This document shows, one piece after another, positions 1 to 8,689 of a DNA stretch of 64,000 nt. The position numbers and the translations under genes were made by a program. Each line of letters begins with the position of its first letter. Position 1 is the stretch's first letter. Under the pieces are notes generated by a model, which saw only the letters and a list, made by a program, of their open reading frames with translations, searched no databases and was not told the origin of the DNA. Source of the DNA: Poriferisodalis sp965231925 (GTDB lineage: Bacteria > Actinomycetota > Acidimicrobiia > Acidimicrobiales > Poriferisodalaceae); assembly GCA_965231925.1 (NCBI GenBank), contig OZ246894.1, positions 2,666,001-2,730,000 of the forward strand. Reading direction: 5' to 3'.

Positions 1-1700
1 CCTTCGTGAACCATGGCCGACACCAGATCGCCGCGCCTGCGGCTCAGCTCGTCAGCCACTCCCCACAGAGTCTCGCGCCGCTCCGCGGGCGATCGGGCAG
101 TCCAATCGCGTTGCGCCGCGGCAGCGTCGCGGACCAGCCGATCAATCTCGTCGATTTCACGGGTGATGCCGGTACCCGGCCCGTTCCAGCCACGCGAGAC
201 GATCTCGAGGATCCACCGACGATTGGTCGCCAATGCGGGGTCGGTATCAGGTTCGTTGTAGAAGCACTGACTGGGGTCGGCGGATTCTGCCGCACGTGTG
301 CGGTCCTGGAGACGGCGAGGCTCATGGCTCACCGTCCATCGGTTGCCGACAGCTTCGCAGAACTTCGCCGCCTCGATGTCAAAGCTGGGACTGCCGGGCC
401 GCAGTCCGAAGAGGTGGTGGATGAAGTTCTCATCGGATGCGTTCTCTTCCAAGCGTCGGAATAGGTAGCTGATGGCCACATCGAAGTCCCGTTCGGCCAC
501 AGCCGGCGTGTACAGCAGCACACCCCGGCCGTCATCGCGCAAGCGAGCGGCCTGCGCGGGAGCCATGCCTTCCAGCATTTCGAACTCCATGCGGTGCCGT
601 ACCGCGCGCTCGGTGGCGAGCAGGTCGGCCCATGCCATATCGAACAAGTTGTGACTGGCGACGCCGATGCGCACCGATGCGGTACGCATCGGTGTCAACA
701 CCCAGTCCAGGCAGCGCTTGTAATTTGCGTCAGTGTCAGCCTTTCGGGCATAGGGGGCCTGTAGCCATCCGTGCGTGGCGGCTTCGACCCGCTCCATCGC
801 CAGATTCGCACCCTTCACCAGCCGGATCTTGATGAAGCCAGTGCGTTGGCCCGTCTCGACCCGTGAGTTGTGCCAGTCGACCAGCGAGCGAAGCGCATCG
901 AATGAGTCGGGCAGGTATGCCTGCAGCACGATCCCGGCGTTAGCAGCCGCGAACTCGGGCTCATCGAGCACCCTCCGAAACGCCTCGACGGTGAGCTCAA
1001 GGTCGTTGTACTCCTCCATGTCCAAGTTGAGGAATGTCGCGGGCGTCGTTACGGCGGCCGCCCGTAACAGGGGACGAAGCGCCTCAGTCACCCGCCGAAG
1101 AGAACCGTCGAAATCCCACGGGTTGAGCTGGGACACCACCGATGAGAGCTTCACCGAGACGTAGTCCACGTCCGCCAGCATGAGTGTCTCGAGAACCTCC
1201 TGGTGCCGGCGAACCGCCTCCAGATCACCGAGAACCGCCTCGCCGAGCACATTCACATTGAGCGAGAAGCCGGCAGCGACGCGCGCCCGCAGATGAGCGC
1301 TCAACCGGTCGGGTTCGGAGCCCACGACGAGATGACCGACCAGTGATCGCATCCGTTTCCTCGCTAGGGGCATTACGAGCCGCGGGAATCTCGGCCCGAC
1401 CCGAGCACCGATGCGGAGAAGCAGCTTGTCCAGCGGAGACAGGAACGACGGCAGCTTCGCCTCGCCGACCAGCGACGCCATCTGACGGATGGACACCGAG
1501 GGATCCTCAGGACGGATCGCTCGGTCCACGAAGTTCATCGCGAACGCCGTGCCTGCTCGGTCGCTCACCACACCTGCTAGTCGTTTGCTCGCGGCGCGGT
1601 CCGGTCTCGAGCCCGACGCGAGAGGAGCCTCGAGCCACCGTTCCACCTGTTCGATAGCCCCCTCAGCCAGAAGTTCAGGATCAGTGTTGTGCTCGTCCAC
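1..1700 (-). CDS. putA: Bifunctional proline dehydrogenase / P5C dehydrogenase (PutA), 3' end cut by window edge
   Basis: Translating the minus strand from the GTG at 1700 gives one open frame to base 1. A TGA lies directly upstream in frame, so this is the earliest possible start. Proline dehydrogenase barrel motifs are clear: LNLDMEEYNDLELTVEAF near residue 223, LQAYLPDS near 258, RLVKGAN near 290 and RIGVASHNLFD near 345. A linker follows, and from about residue 480 the start of an aldehyde-dehydrogenase (P5C dehydrogenase) domain before the edge cuts the gene. The enzyme oxidises proline to glutamate through P5C, using FAD and then NAD. The gene diverges from a PAS-AraC regulator over a 142-bp gap, which suggests proline-responsive control. 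The identity is secure; the missing C-terminal half cannot be judged. Confidence 0.9.
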   Translation of the reverse strand, partial: MDEHNTDPELLAEGAIEQVERWLEAPLASGSRPDRAASKRLAGVVSDRAGTAFAMNFVDRAIRPEDPSVSIRQMASLVGEAKLPSFLSPLDKLLLRIGARVGPRFPRLVMPLARKRMRSLVGHLVVGSEPDRLSAHLRARVAAGFSLNVNVLGEAVLGDLEAVRRHQEVLETLMLADVDYVSVKLSSVVSQLNPWDFDGSLRRVTEALRPLLRAAAVTTPATFLNLDMEEYNDLELTVEAFRRVLDEPEFAAANAGIVLQAYLPDSFDALRSLVDWHNSRVETGQRTGFIKIRLVKGANLAMERVEAATHGWLQAPYARKADTDANYKRCLDWVLTPMRTASVRIGVASHNLFDMAWADLLATERAVRHRMEFEMLEGMAPAQAARLRDDGRGVLLYTPAVAERDFDVAISYLFRRLEENASDENFIHHLFGLRPGSPSFDIEAAKFCEAVGNRWTVSHEPRRLQDRTRAAESADPSQCFYNEPDTDPALATNRRWILEIVSRGWNGPGTGITREIDEIDRLVRDAAAAQRDWTARSPAERRETLWGVADELSRRRGDLVSAMVHE

Positions 1701-1842
1701 AGTTCACCCGCTCGCTTCTATTTCGGACCGCAGAACGCATCTGATGGCACGATGCCGTTCCATTGCCCTCTGGGTATTGGTCGAACGCGAGTGTCCAAGA
1801 GGTCGATTCGTACAATCTCGGCCGAGGGGTACTGTCAGCCGC

Positions 1843-2604
1843 GTGGCCTCCGACATCCACAGTCTGTTGAACCGCGGCGAGTTCCCGATTGCGCAGCCCG
1901 AGATCTTGGAACTCATCGATCTCCTCGTGGACGTCATGTTCTGCATGAAGGACACCGACAGCCGCTACCGAGCCGTCAATCACGCCTTCGTGCGACGGGC
2001 CGGTTGTCGCTCCAAGCGGGACGTGATCGGCCGGCGCGCCCCTGATCTGTTCAGCGAGCCACTAGCAAGGCGCTACGAGGAGCAAGACCGCCGAGTGTTC
2101 GCCACAGGCCGTCCCTTGCGCGACGAACTTGAATTGATCCAACGAGAGGATGCGAGCCTTGGCTGGTATGTGACAACCAAGCTTCCGGTCGCTGCCCGGG
2201 AAGATCCGGAGCAAGTCGGCGGCCTCGTCAGCATCAGCCGAGACCTGCGCACCTCCAGCTCGGATGAAGATTCCGTTCGGGCGCTTCGGAACGTGGTGGA
2301 GCACGTGCGGGAGCGCCTTGCCGAGACCATCCGTGTGATCGACATCGCTACAGCCGCCGAGCTGTCACCGTCCCAGTTGGAGCGTCGAATGCGCAACGCA
2401 TTCGGGTTGTCGGCCATGCAGTACGTCCTGAGGGCGAGAGTCGAACGGGCCGCCGAGTTGCTGTCCAACACTGAACTGCCGCTCGCAGAAGTAGCCGTGG
2501 TCGCCGGCTTCTATGACCAAGCCGACTTCACCAAGCGCTTTGTGCGCCTCACCAACGAGACCCCAGCCCAGTTCCGGGTTCACCAGCGCAGGATCTCAGG
2601 CTGA
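1843..2604 (+). CDS. PAS-domain AraC-family transcriptional regulator
   Basis: A 253-aa regulator starting at GTG 1843, with a GAGGGG stretch about 13 bases upstream. The frame is open farther upstream, but that part overlaps putA antisense and looks non-coding. Residues about 20-125 form a PAS-like sensor (DVMFCMKDTDSRYRAVNHAF, then a GWYVTTKLPV strand). The C-terminal ~85 residues are an AraC double helix-turn-helix, with LSPSQLERRMRNAFGLS and the typical AEVAVVAGFYDQADFTKRF. It diverges from putA, so it is probably the activator or sensor for proline catabolism; that role is inferred from position. It ends convergently against the XRE-cupin gene at 2693. Confidence 0.82.
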   Translation: MASDIHSLLNRGEFPIAQPEILELIDLLVDVMFCMKDTDSRYRAVNHAFVRRAGCRSKRDVIGRRAPDLFSEPLARRYEEQDRRVFATGRPLRDELELIQREDASLGWYVTTKLPVAAREDPEQVGGLVSISRDLRTSSSDEDSVRALRNVVEHVRERLAETIRVIDIATAAELSPSQLERRMRNAFGLSAMQYVLRARVERAAELLSNTELPLAEVAVVAGFYDQADFTKRFVRLTNETPAQFRVHQRRISG

Positions 2605-2692
2605 CCCCGAGGGAGCGGTCTTGCCACGTCGAGCTCGACGAGTCAGGCGCTTCGTTGGCTGCCGGTGCGTCCCCTATCAGGCGCTAGAAACG

Positions 2693-3265
2693 CTAGAAGA
2701 TCGCGGGGCTGACGATCCACAGCACCACGGCGTCCGAATTGCTCGTCACCTCGAATGTGTGCTCTTCGTGCGAGCCGTAGTGGATGCACTCCCCCTCGCC
2801 AAGGTCATGCGTTTCTCCGCCCAGCGTCAAACGCACTGAGCCTGCCAGCACCAGGGCGAAGCGCTCGCCGAAGTGCCGGTATCGCAGCGGCGGCTCTAAG
2901 GGAGGCAGCTCATGGATGAGCGCCGTGTACGCGCCTTCATTCCCGTGCGCGCCCAGCACTGTGTAGCGATGCGCGGGATCCCCGCTGTCGGAGAGGCCGG
3001 TCCTGAGCGCGAGCGGCTCCGAGGCGCGCGAGACGTGCAGCCGCGGTCCGGAAGCTTCCTTGAACAACGCCCGCATCTCCACGCCGAGCGCGGCAGCCAC
3101 GCTGGCGAGGCCGGACAGCGACGGCACCGACTCTGCGCGTTCGATCTGGGAGAGGTACGAGACGGTGTAGCCGGTGAGGTCGGCAAGATCCTGCAGTGTC
3201 AGCTCTCGCGCTGACCGCAATTCGGCCAGATTGCGGCCGACGGCTTGTAGCTCGACCTCTACCAC
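2693..3265 (-). CDS. XRE-family regulator with C-terminal cupin
   Basis: A 190-aa protein. Residues about 8-62 are an XRE helix-turn-helix (LTLQDLADLTGYTVSYLSQI is the recognition core), followed by a linker. Residues about 110-188 are a cupin barrel with GERFALVLAGSVRLTLGG and a C-terminal GSHEEHTFEV. This architecture is common among regulators of small-molecule catabolism, where the cupin binds the effector. The gene diverges from the hydantoinase/ABC cluster over a 157-bp region that holds a good promoter and a direct repeat, so it is probably the local repressor or activator. A second protein of the same architecture closes the cluster at 12419-12973. Confidence 0.85.
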   Translation of the reverse strand: MVEVELQAVGRNLAELRSARELTLQDLADLTGYTVSYLSQIERAESVPSLSGLASVAAALGVEMRALFKEASGPRLHVSRASEPLALRTGLSDSGDPAHRYTVLGAHGNEGAYTALIHELPPLEPPLRYRHFGERFALVLAGSVRLTLGGETHDLGEGECIHYGSHEEHTFEVTSNSDAVVLWIVSPAIF

Positions 3266-3354
3266 GGAGCGTCTCCGTTGGCGACCGTCTGAGCGCTCTT
3301 CGGTGCGGTTGCGCGCATCACGCGAGCCGACGCCGTCCGGTATTGGTACACGAC

Positions 3355-3383
3355 TTGCAACTTATCCGGACAACAACTATAAA
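3355..3383 (+). promoter_or_regulatory. Sigma70-type promoter for the hydantoinase/ABC cluster with flanking direct repeat
   Basis: TTGCAA at 3355-3360 and TATAAA at 3378-3383 are separated by 17 bp, the ideal spacing, just upstream of the first plus-strand gene (start 3423). A near-repeat, CTTATCCGGA at 3361-3370 and CTTATACCGGA at 3392-3402, brackets the -10 about three helical turns apart. It is a plausible operator for the divergent XRE-cupin regulator. The local AT content stands out from the surrounding GC-rich DNA. Confidence 0.6.
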
Positions 3384-3422
3384 GATATGTACTTATACCG
3401 GATGGACAGTCGGGAGAGGATG

Positions 3423-3749
3423 ATGATCCGAACGGTCTTGGCGCTCAAGCCCAAGACGGACCAAGCCGACGCGGTGGTCGATCTGTTCGAGGCTGAGGGG
3501 ATCGTCGAGCGGGCGCTGACTGTGGAGGGCTGCCTCGGAGTCGAGGTCTGGACCAGTCCCGATGAAGTGCTGGTCGTGGGAACCTGGACCGACGCGAGGG
3601 CGTACCAAGACTGGATCGAGCATCCGAGGCGGAACTCGAACAACGGGGCGCTCAACGCACTGCTCGAAGTGCCGATCACAGCGGACAGCCGAGGCGATCG
3701 CTACGCGCTGGCTCTGTTCGGGGGCAAGGTCACCGAGGGCTGGTCATGA
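3423..3749 (+). CDS. Antibiotic biosynthesis monooxygenase-like (ABM fold) small protein
   Basis: A 108-aa protein. I chose the ATG at 3423 because GGGAG lies six bases upstream; ATGs at 3386, 3402 and 3420 are also in frame. The length and sequence (TVEGCLGVEVWTSPDEVLVV, then GTWTDARAYQDWIEHP) resemble the dimeric alpha-beta ABM fold: an early beta strand, a central short strand and a tryptophan-rich helix. It overlaps hyuA by ATGA, so it is the first gene of that operon. No catalytic role is evident. It may bind or modify a small cyclic substrate, or be accessory to the hydantoinase. Confidence 0.6.
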   Translation: MIRTVLALKPKTDQADAVVDLFEAEGIVERALTVEGCLGVEVWTSPDEVLVVGTWTDARAYQDWIEHPRRNSNNGALNALLEVPITADSRGDRYALALFGGKVTEGWS

Positions 3750-5806
3750 GCCGATACCGGGTCGCCATGGACATCGGGGGCACGTTCACCGACGCCGTCG
3801 CCTACGACGAGGCCACCGGCCAGTACAGCGCCGGGAAGGCATCGACCACGCCCGGCGAACTGTCGGTCGGGGTGCACCGCGCCATGCGCACTGTGGTGGA
3901 CGACCTCTCAGCGGTGTCGTTCGCAGTGCACGGCACCACCCAAGGGCTCAATGCCTTCCTGCAGCGGCGCGGCGAGAAAGTGCTGCTGATCGCCAGCGCG
4001 GGCGCCGGGGACGTCTACCAGATAGCACGCGGCAACCGGACCGAGATGTACGAGGTGCAGTACCGCAAGCCACGGCCGCTGGCGTCACGATCGGACACAG
4101 CTGAGGTCCGCGGCAGGCTCGACGCGCGCGGCCGCGAAGTCGAGCCCCTGAACCGCGACGACGTCGTCGAAGCGGCCCGCCGCTACCGCAAGGGCGGCTA
4201 CACGTCGATCGCTGTCGCGCTGCTGTTCAGCTACGAGTGCCCTGACCACGAATTGCAGACCCAACAGGTGCTGCGTCACGAGCTCGGCGCCGAAGCGCCG
4301 ATCAGCCTCTCGCATCGCCTGGCCCGGGAGTGGCGGGAGTACGAGCGCACTTCGACCACCGTCCTCGATGCATATACGGCCCCGATAGTGCGTACGTACC
4401 TGGCAGAGCTCTCCGAGGGACTGCGCGCCGACGGCATGGACGTGCCGCTGCACATCATGCAGTCCTCCGGCGGGATCATCACTGCGCGTTCGGCCCGGGA
4501 CCACACCGTTCAGACCTTGCTGTCGGGACCGGTCGGCGGCGCCATGGGAGGCGTGTCCCTCGCCCGGCTCACGGGTCACCGCAACCTCATATGCGTCGAC
4601 ATGGGCGGCACGTCATTCGACGTCAGCCTGATCGTGGACGGGGAGGCGGACATCTCCACCGAGGCGTCGCTGGAGGGCTTTCCGCTGCTGATGCCGGTCG
4701 TCAACATCCACACGATCGGCGCGGGAGGCGGCTCCGTCGCCTACCGGGAAGCCGGAGGTCTGCGGGTCGGTCCTCGAAGCGCCGGGGCGTCGCCTGGACC
4801 GGCCTGCTATGGCCGAGGCGGCGCTGAGCCCACCGTGACAGACGCAAACGTGGCTTTGGGACGGGTGGACCCGGGGGCATTCGCCGGCGGCGAGTTCACG
4901 CTCGACACTGAGGCTTCGCATCGCGCTCTGGCAACTCTCGGCTCCGAGCTGGGGCTCGAAACCGCAGAGATGGCTCAAGGGATCGTCGATGTGGTGAACG
5001 CCAAGATGGCCCAGGCAATCCGGACGCTCACCGTCGAGAAGGGCATCGAACCACGCAACTACGCCCTCGTCGCTTTCGGCGGAGCCGGCCCCATGCACGG
5101 AGTCTTCCTCGCCGAAGAACTCGGCATCGAGCGGATGATCGTTCCCCGATTCCCGGGAGCATTCTCCGCGTGGGGGATGCTCGAGACTCGGCTTCGCCGC
5201 GACACGGCCCGCGGGTTCCCGTACTCGCATGCCGCTGCGGATCTCGAGACCCTGCAGAAGATCTTCGGCGAAATGGGCGCCGAGATGCGCGCTCAGATCG
5301 AGTCTGAGGGTGTCAGCCACGACTCAGTCGTACTGCACCATGCGATCGACGCCCGCTACATAGGCCAGGAGTACACGCTCACGATCCCGGCAGGAAGCCA
5401 CAGCATCGGAGACGCCGACGGTTGGCGCGAGCAGATCAAGGCCGCATTCGACGCCGCTCATCACAGTCGGTTCGGGCACAGCAACGCAGAGGCGCCCATC
5501 GAGTTCACCATTGTGCGCACCACCGGGTTCGGCGACCTTGGCCGGGCCACGCCGAGGCCGATGGGTTCGCGGCCGCCTTCCGACCCAGTCGACATCCGCC
5601 CGGTCCGCTTTGGGGATTCGGTCTTCGATACCCCGTTGCTGCGGCGCGATGGCCTGGCTCCCCGCTCGGACCTGAGCGGCCCGCTCGTCATTTCCGAGCC
5701 GACGGCCACCACAGTCATCCCGCCGGGCTGGCGACTCGAAGTCGACGACTACGGGAACCTCTCCGCCTTGGCTCACGACCAATCCGAGAAAGGCGGCCCT
5801 CTATGA
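3746..5806 (+). CDS. hyuA: Hydantoinase/oxoprolinase subunit A (HyuA)
   Basis: A 686-aa protein of the HyuA / N-methylhydantoinase A / 5-oxoprolinase family. It opens with the ATP-binding signature VAMDIGGTFTDAVAYD. Further family blocks are FAVHGTTQGLNAFLQRRGEKV, LSGPVGGAMGG, CVDMGGTSFDVSLI and the glycine-rich VAFGGAGPMHGVFLAEELGI. HyuA binds and hydrolyses ATP to drive ring opening of a cyclic amide by HyuB. The gene overlaps both neighbours by four bases (ATGA), so the A and B subunits are translationally coupled. The substrate cannot be read from the sequence: 5-oxoproline, N-methylhydantoin or a related lactam are all possible. Confidence 0.92.
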   Translation: MSRYRVAMDIGGTFTDAVAYDEATGQYSAGKASTTPGELSVGVHRAMRTVVDDLSAVSFAVHGTTQGLNAFLQRRGEKVLLIASAGAGDVYQIARGNRTEMYEVQYRKPRPLASRSDTAEVRGRLDARGREVEPLNRDDVVEAARRYRKGGYTSIAVALLFSYECPDHELQTQQVLRHELGAEAPISLSHRLAREWREYERTSTTVLDAYTAPIVRTYLAELSEGLRADGMDVPLHIMQSSGGIITARSARDHTVQTLLSGPVGGAMGGVSLARLTGHRNLICVDMGGTSFDVSLIVDGEADISTEASLEGFPLLMPVVNIHTIGAGGGSVAYREAGGLRVGPRSAGASPGPACYGRGGAEPTVTDANVALGRVDPGAFAGGEFTLDTEASHRALATLGSELGLETAEMAQGIVDVVNAKMAQAIRTLTVEKGIEPRNYALVAFGGAGPMHGVFLAEELGIERMIVPRFPGAFSAWGMLETRLRRDTARGFPYSHAAADLETLQKIFGEMGAEMRAQIESEGVSHDSVVLHHAIDARYIGQEYTLTIPAGSHSIGDADGWREQIKAAFDAAHHSRFGHSNAEAPIEFTIVRTTGFGDLGRATPRPMGSRPPSDPVDIRPVRFGDSVFDTPLLRRDGLAPRSDLSGPLVISEPTATTVIPPGWRLEVDDYGNLSALAHDQSEKGGPL

Positions 5807-7497
5807 GTGGCCCCGTCAGCCCCGTCACTGTCGAGATCATCCGCAACGCCCTGATAGCGGTCGCTGACGAGATGAACGCAACCCTTATCCGCTCGGCCTA
5901 CACCCCGATCATCTACGAGATGAAGGACTGCTCAGTGGCCCTGCTCGACGCCGAGCACCGGGTGCTGGGCCAATCGGCCGGCCTTCCGATCTTCTTGGGG
6001 AACCTCGAAGCGTGCACGATCGCCATCGAAGAGCAGTACGGCCGCGACGTATGGGCGCCGGGTGACGTATGGATCATGAACGACCCGTACGTCACCGGAA
6101 CCCACCTTCACGACATGACCGTGATGGAACCAATCTTCGACCAGTCAGTGCTCATCGGGTTCGCGGCCTCCCGCGCCCACTGGCTCGACGTCGGATCCAA
6201 GGACCCTGGCGGCACCATCGACTCGACCGACGTATTTCAAGAGGGATTGCGGCTCGCTCCTATCAAGGTCGTCGAAGCAGGCACCCAGAGCCCGACCCTC
6301 ACTCAGATGATCGGCAAGAACAGTCGCTTCTACCACGGAGCCATGGGCGATCTCGGAGCCCAGATCGCGTGCTGCCACACCGGCGCCAGGCGGATGCCCG
6401 AGATCTATCGCCGATTCGGCACCGACGCTGTGCTCGACGCCCGCGACGAGATTTTCGCCCAAGCCGAACGGCTCGAACGCGATTTCATCGCCTCGATTCC
6501 CGACGGCACCTATCGGGCCGAAGGAAGCATCGACAGCGACGGGATCAGCGACCGCGAAGTGTTCATCCGGGTCGAAGTGGCCATCGACGGCGACGAGATG
6601 TCGATTGACCTCAGCGACAGCGACGACGCCTGTCGAGGCCCGGTCAACTGTGGCGCGACGCAGGCCGTCGCTGCCGCCCGCGTCGCATACAAGCTGCTCG
6701 TCGACCCGAACCGGCCGGCCAACGGCGGTTCTTTCAGACCGCTGAGCGTCGGCGTTCGGGACGGCTCAGTTGTGGGCGCAAACGAGCCGTTTCCCGTCGA
6801 GTGGTACTTCACGCCCCTGGGGCTGCTCATCGACCTAGTGGTCAAGGCCCTCTCCGAAGCCGTGCCTGAACGAGCCGCGGCGGCTAGCTACGGCGACTCG
6901 ATGGTCATCTACCTCAGCGGCACCCATCCCGACACCAAGCAGCCGTGGCTGCATGTGGAGCCCACGGTGGGCGGCTGGGGTGCCTGGGACGGCTCCGACG
7001 GTGAAGACGGACTGATCAACAACGTGAACGGCTCGTTGAAAGACATGCCGATCGAGGTACTTGAGACCAAGTATCCCGTACGGCTTCGTCACTACGGATA
7101 CCGAACGGACTCCTGCGGCCATGGCCAGTTCCGGGGCGGCGTCGGCGTCGAGCGAGAGTTCGAGATCCTGGCTGACTCCTCAATGTCTGCATGGTTCGAG
7201 CGCAGCCGGACCCCGGCGTGGGGGCTGGCTGGCGGCTGGACCGCCGAGCCTCCCGACATCGTCCTCAACCCCGGCCGTCCCGACGAACGTCACTTCCTCA
7301 AGTGCGCAAATGTGCGCCTTTCTGCAGGGGACATCATCCGCACGAAGACTGGCGGCGGCGGAGGCTTCGGAGATCCAGCTGACCGTGACGGCGGTGCCGT
7401 GAGGGCCGACGTCGCCAACGGCGTGATCACTCCAGAGATCGCCCGCGACGTCTATGGCCTGGCTGATCCCCCACCGGACGGAAACGGCAACTCGTGA
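5803..7497 (+). CDS. hyuB: Hydantoinase/oxoprolinase subunit B (HyuB)
   Basis: A 564-aa protein starting at the ATG that overlaps the hyuA stop. Family signatures include VTVEIIRNALIAVADEMNAT near the start, DCSVALLDAEHRVLGQSAG, the metal-site-like block WIMNDPYVTGTHLHDMTV and a C-terminal TKTGGGGGFGDP. It forms the hydrolytic subunit of the ATP-dependent cyclic-amide hydrolase with HyuA. The ABC transporter follows 82 bp downstream, suggesting uptake of the same substrate. Length and motifs are normal for the family. Confidence 0.92.
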   Translation: MSGPVSPVTVEIIRNALIAVADEMNATLIRSAYTPIIYEMKDCSVALLDAEHRVLGQSAGLPIFLGNLEACTIAIEEQYGRDVWAPGDVWIMNDPYVTGTHLHDMTVMEPIFDQSVLIGFAASRAHWLDVGSKDPGGTIDSTDVFQEGLRLAPIKVVEAGTQSPTLTQMIGKNSRFYHGAMGDLGAQIACCHTGARRMPEIYRRFGTDAVLDARDEIFAQAERLERDFIASIPDGTYRAEGSIDSDGISDREVFIRVEVAIDGDEMSIDLSDSDDACRGPVNCGATQAVAAARVAYKLLVDPNRPANGGSFRPLSVGVRDGSVVGANEPFPVEWYFTPLGLLIDLVVKALSEAVPERAAAASYGDSMVIYLSGTHPDTKQPWLHVEPTVGGWGAWDGSDGEDGLINNVNGSLKDMPIEVLETKYPVRLRHYGYRTDSCGHGQFRGGVGVEREFEILADSSMSAWFERSRTPAWGLAGGWTAEPPDIVLNPGRPDERHFLKCANVRLSAGDIIRTKTGGGGGFGDPADRDGGAVRADVANGVITPEIARDVYGLADPPPDGNGNS

Positions 7498-7579
7498 CCG
7501 AGCCGACGACGGAGCCGACTCAGTCGACAAGTCCGAATTGGGATCACCAGAAGCTCCCGACCCAACCAAGGAGACAACA

Positions 7580-8689
7580 ATGACCAGACCAATACTTCGC
7601 ATAGCGGCCTTCCTGTTGACGTTCACCGTCTTGGCTAGTGCCTGCGGAGATGCAAACGGCGACGCCGCCGAGAGTCCGGACACGGAACAACCGGCTCAAG
7701 CGGAACCGGCGACTACCGCCGAACCCGATCCGACGGACGCGCCGGAGCCCGCGGACGAACCCGAGCCGGCCGCGGCGACAGAGCCGCCGTCGGACGAGCC
7801 GCTTCGAATCGCATTCTTCGGCTTCGCGGCTGCCAACGGTTTCGCCCAGGCGACTTGGGCCGGAATCCAAGAGGGCGCAGACGCAATCGGCGCAGAGGTG
7901 CAGTTCTTCGACCCGGTCTTCGATGCCAACACTCAGATCTCCCAGATACAGGATGCGATCACTGCCGGTGACTGGGATGCCTTCATCATTCAGGCGAATG
8001 ACGGCAACGCAGTTATTCCTGTCATCGAGGAGGCTCTCGCTGCCGGGATCCCTGTCGTGGGAGAATTCACGCCGATTGGCCCGGACTTCAGCACGGTCGA
8101 ACCTCAAGTCGAGGGCCTGATCTTCGTCGGGGCAGCTCCAGTGGACAACGGCGTGATCCTTGCCGAGATGGCGATCGAAGCGTGCGAAGGCACGAGCCCG
8201 TGCAATGTCGCCTTTCTCGAGGGCTTCCGCGCGCTGCCGCTCGACGTGGCCCGAACGGAGGCCTTTCACGCGACCATCGAAGCAGCGGTCGGTGTCGAGC
8301 TGATCACCAGCGTCGAGGGCGGGTACCTGCCCGACACCGGCCTGAGCGCCGCTCAAGACGTCTTCGTCGCCCATGGTGACGTTCATGTGATGGTCGGCTC
8401 ATCGCAAGCGATCCTCGGCGCTGAGCAGGCTGCCAACGACGCAGAAGTCAGCGTCAAGCTGATCGGCAACGGTGGCGCTCGCCAAGCCGTTGACGCGGTT
8501 CGCGAGGGCCGCTGGCACGCTGTATTCCTTGACGCCGAGCGCGACGCAGGACGCACCGCGTTCGAGCTCGCTGTGCTGGCCGTCACCGGAGGCAATCCGC
8601 CCAGCTCCTTCGACACCACGACGCTGGTCCCGAACGTGAAGGGAACAGCGGACGTGATCGGCGATTTCGAAGGACAGTGGGACAGCTAA
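7580..8689 (+). CDS. Lipoprotein substrate-binding protein of sugar-type ABC transporter
   Basis: A 369-aa protein. AAGGAG six bases before ATG 7580 fixes the start. The N-terminus is a lipoprotein signal peptide ending in the lipobox LASAC. A Pro/Glu/Ala/Thr-rich tether of about 50 residues follows, typical of surface lipoproteins in high-GC Gram-positives. The body is a periplasmic-binding-protein-like domain of the ribose/simple-sugar class (LRIAFFGFAAANGFAQATWA; later DAFIIQANDGNAVIPVIEEA). The ATPase and permease follow at once. Because the neighbours are hydantoinase genes, the ligand is more likely a cyclic amide, nucleobase-like compound or amino-acid derivative than a sugar (inference). 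Confidence 0.88.
   Translation: MTRPILRIAAFLLTFTVLASACGDANGDAAESPDTEQPAQAEPATTAEPDPTDAPEPADEPEPAAATEPPSDEPLRIAFFGFAAANGFAQATWAGIQEGADAIGAEVQFFDPVFDANTQISQIQDAITAGDWDAFIIQANDGNAVIPVIEEALAAGIPVVGEFTPIGPDFSTVEPQVEGLIFVGAAPVDNGVILAEMAIEACEGTSPCNVAFLEGFRALPLDVARTEAFHATIEAAVGVELITSVEGGYLPDTGLSAAQDVFVAHGDVHVMVGSSQAILGAEQAANDAEVSVKLIGNGGARQAVDAVREGRWHAVFLDAERDAGRTAFELAVLAVTGGNPPSSFDTTTLVPNVKGTADVIGDFEGQWDS

Noticed and set aside
2627..2640. Perfect 14-bp palindrome CGTCGAGCTCGACG
   Set aside because: It lies between two convergent 3' ends, lacks a loop suited to termination, and is short enough to be chance in GC-rich DNA.
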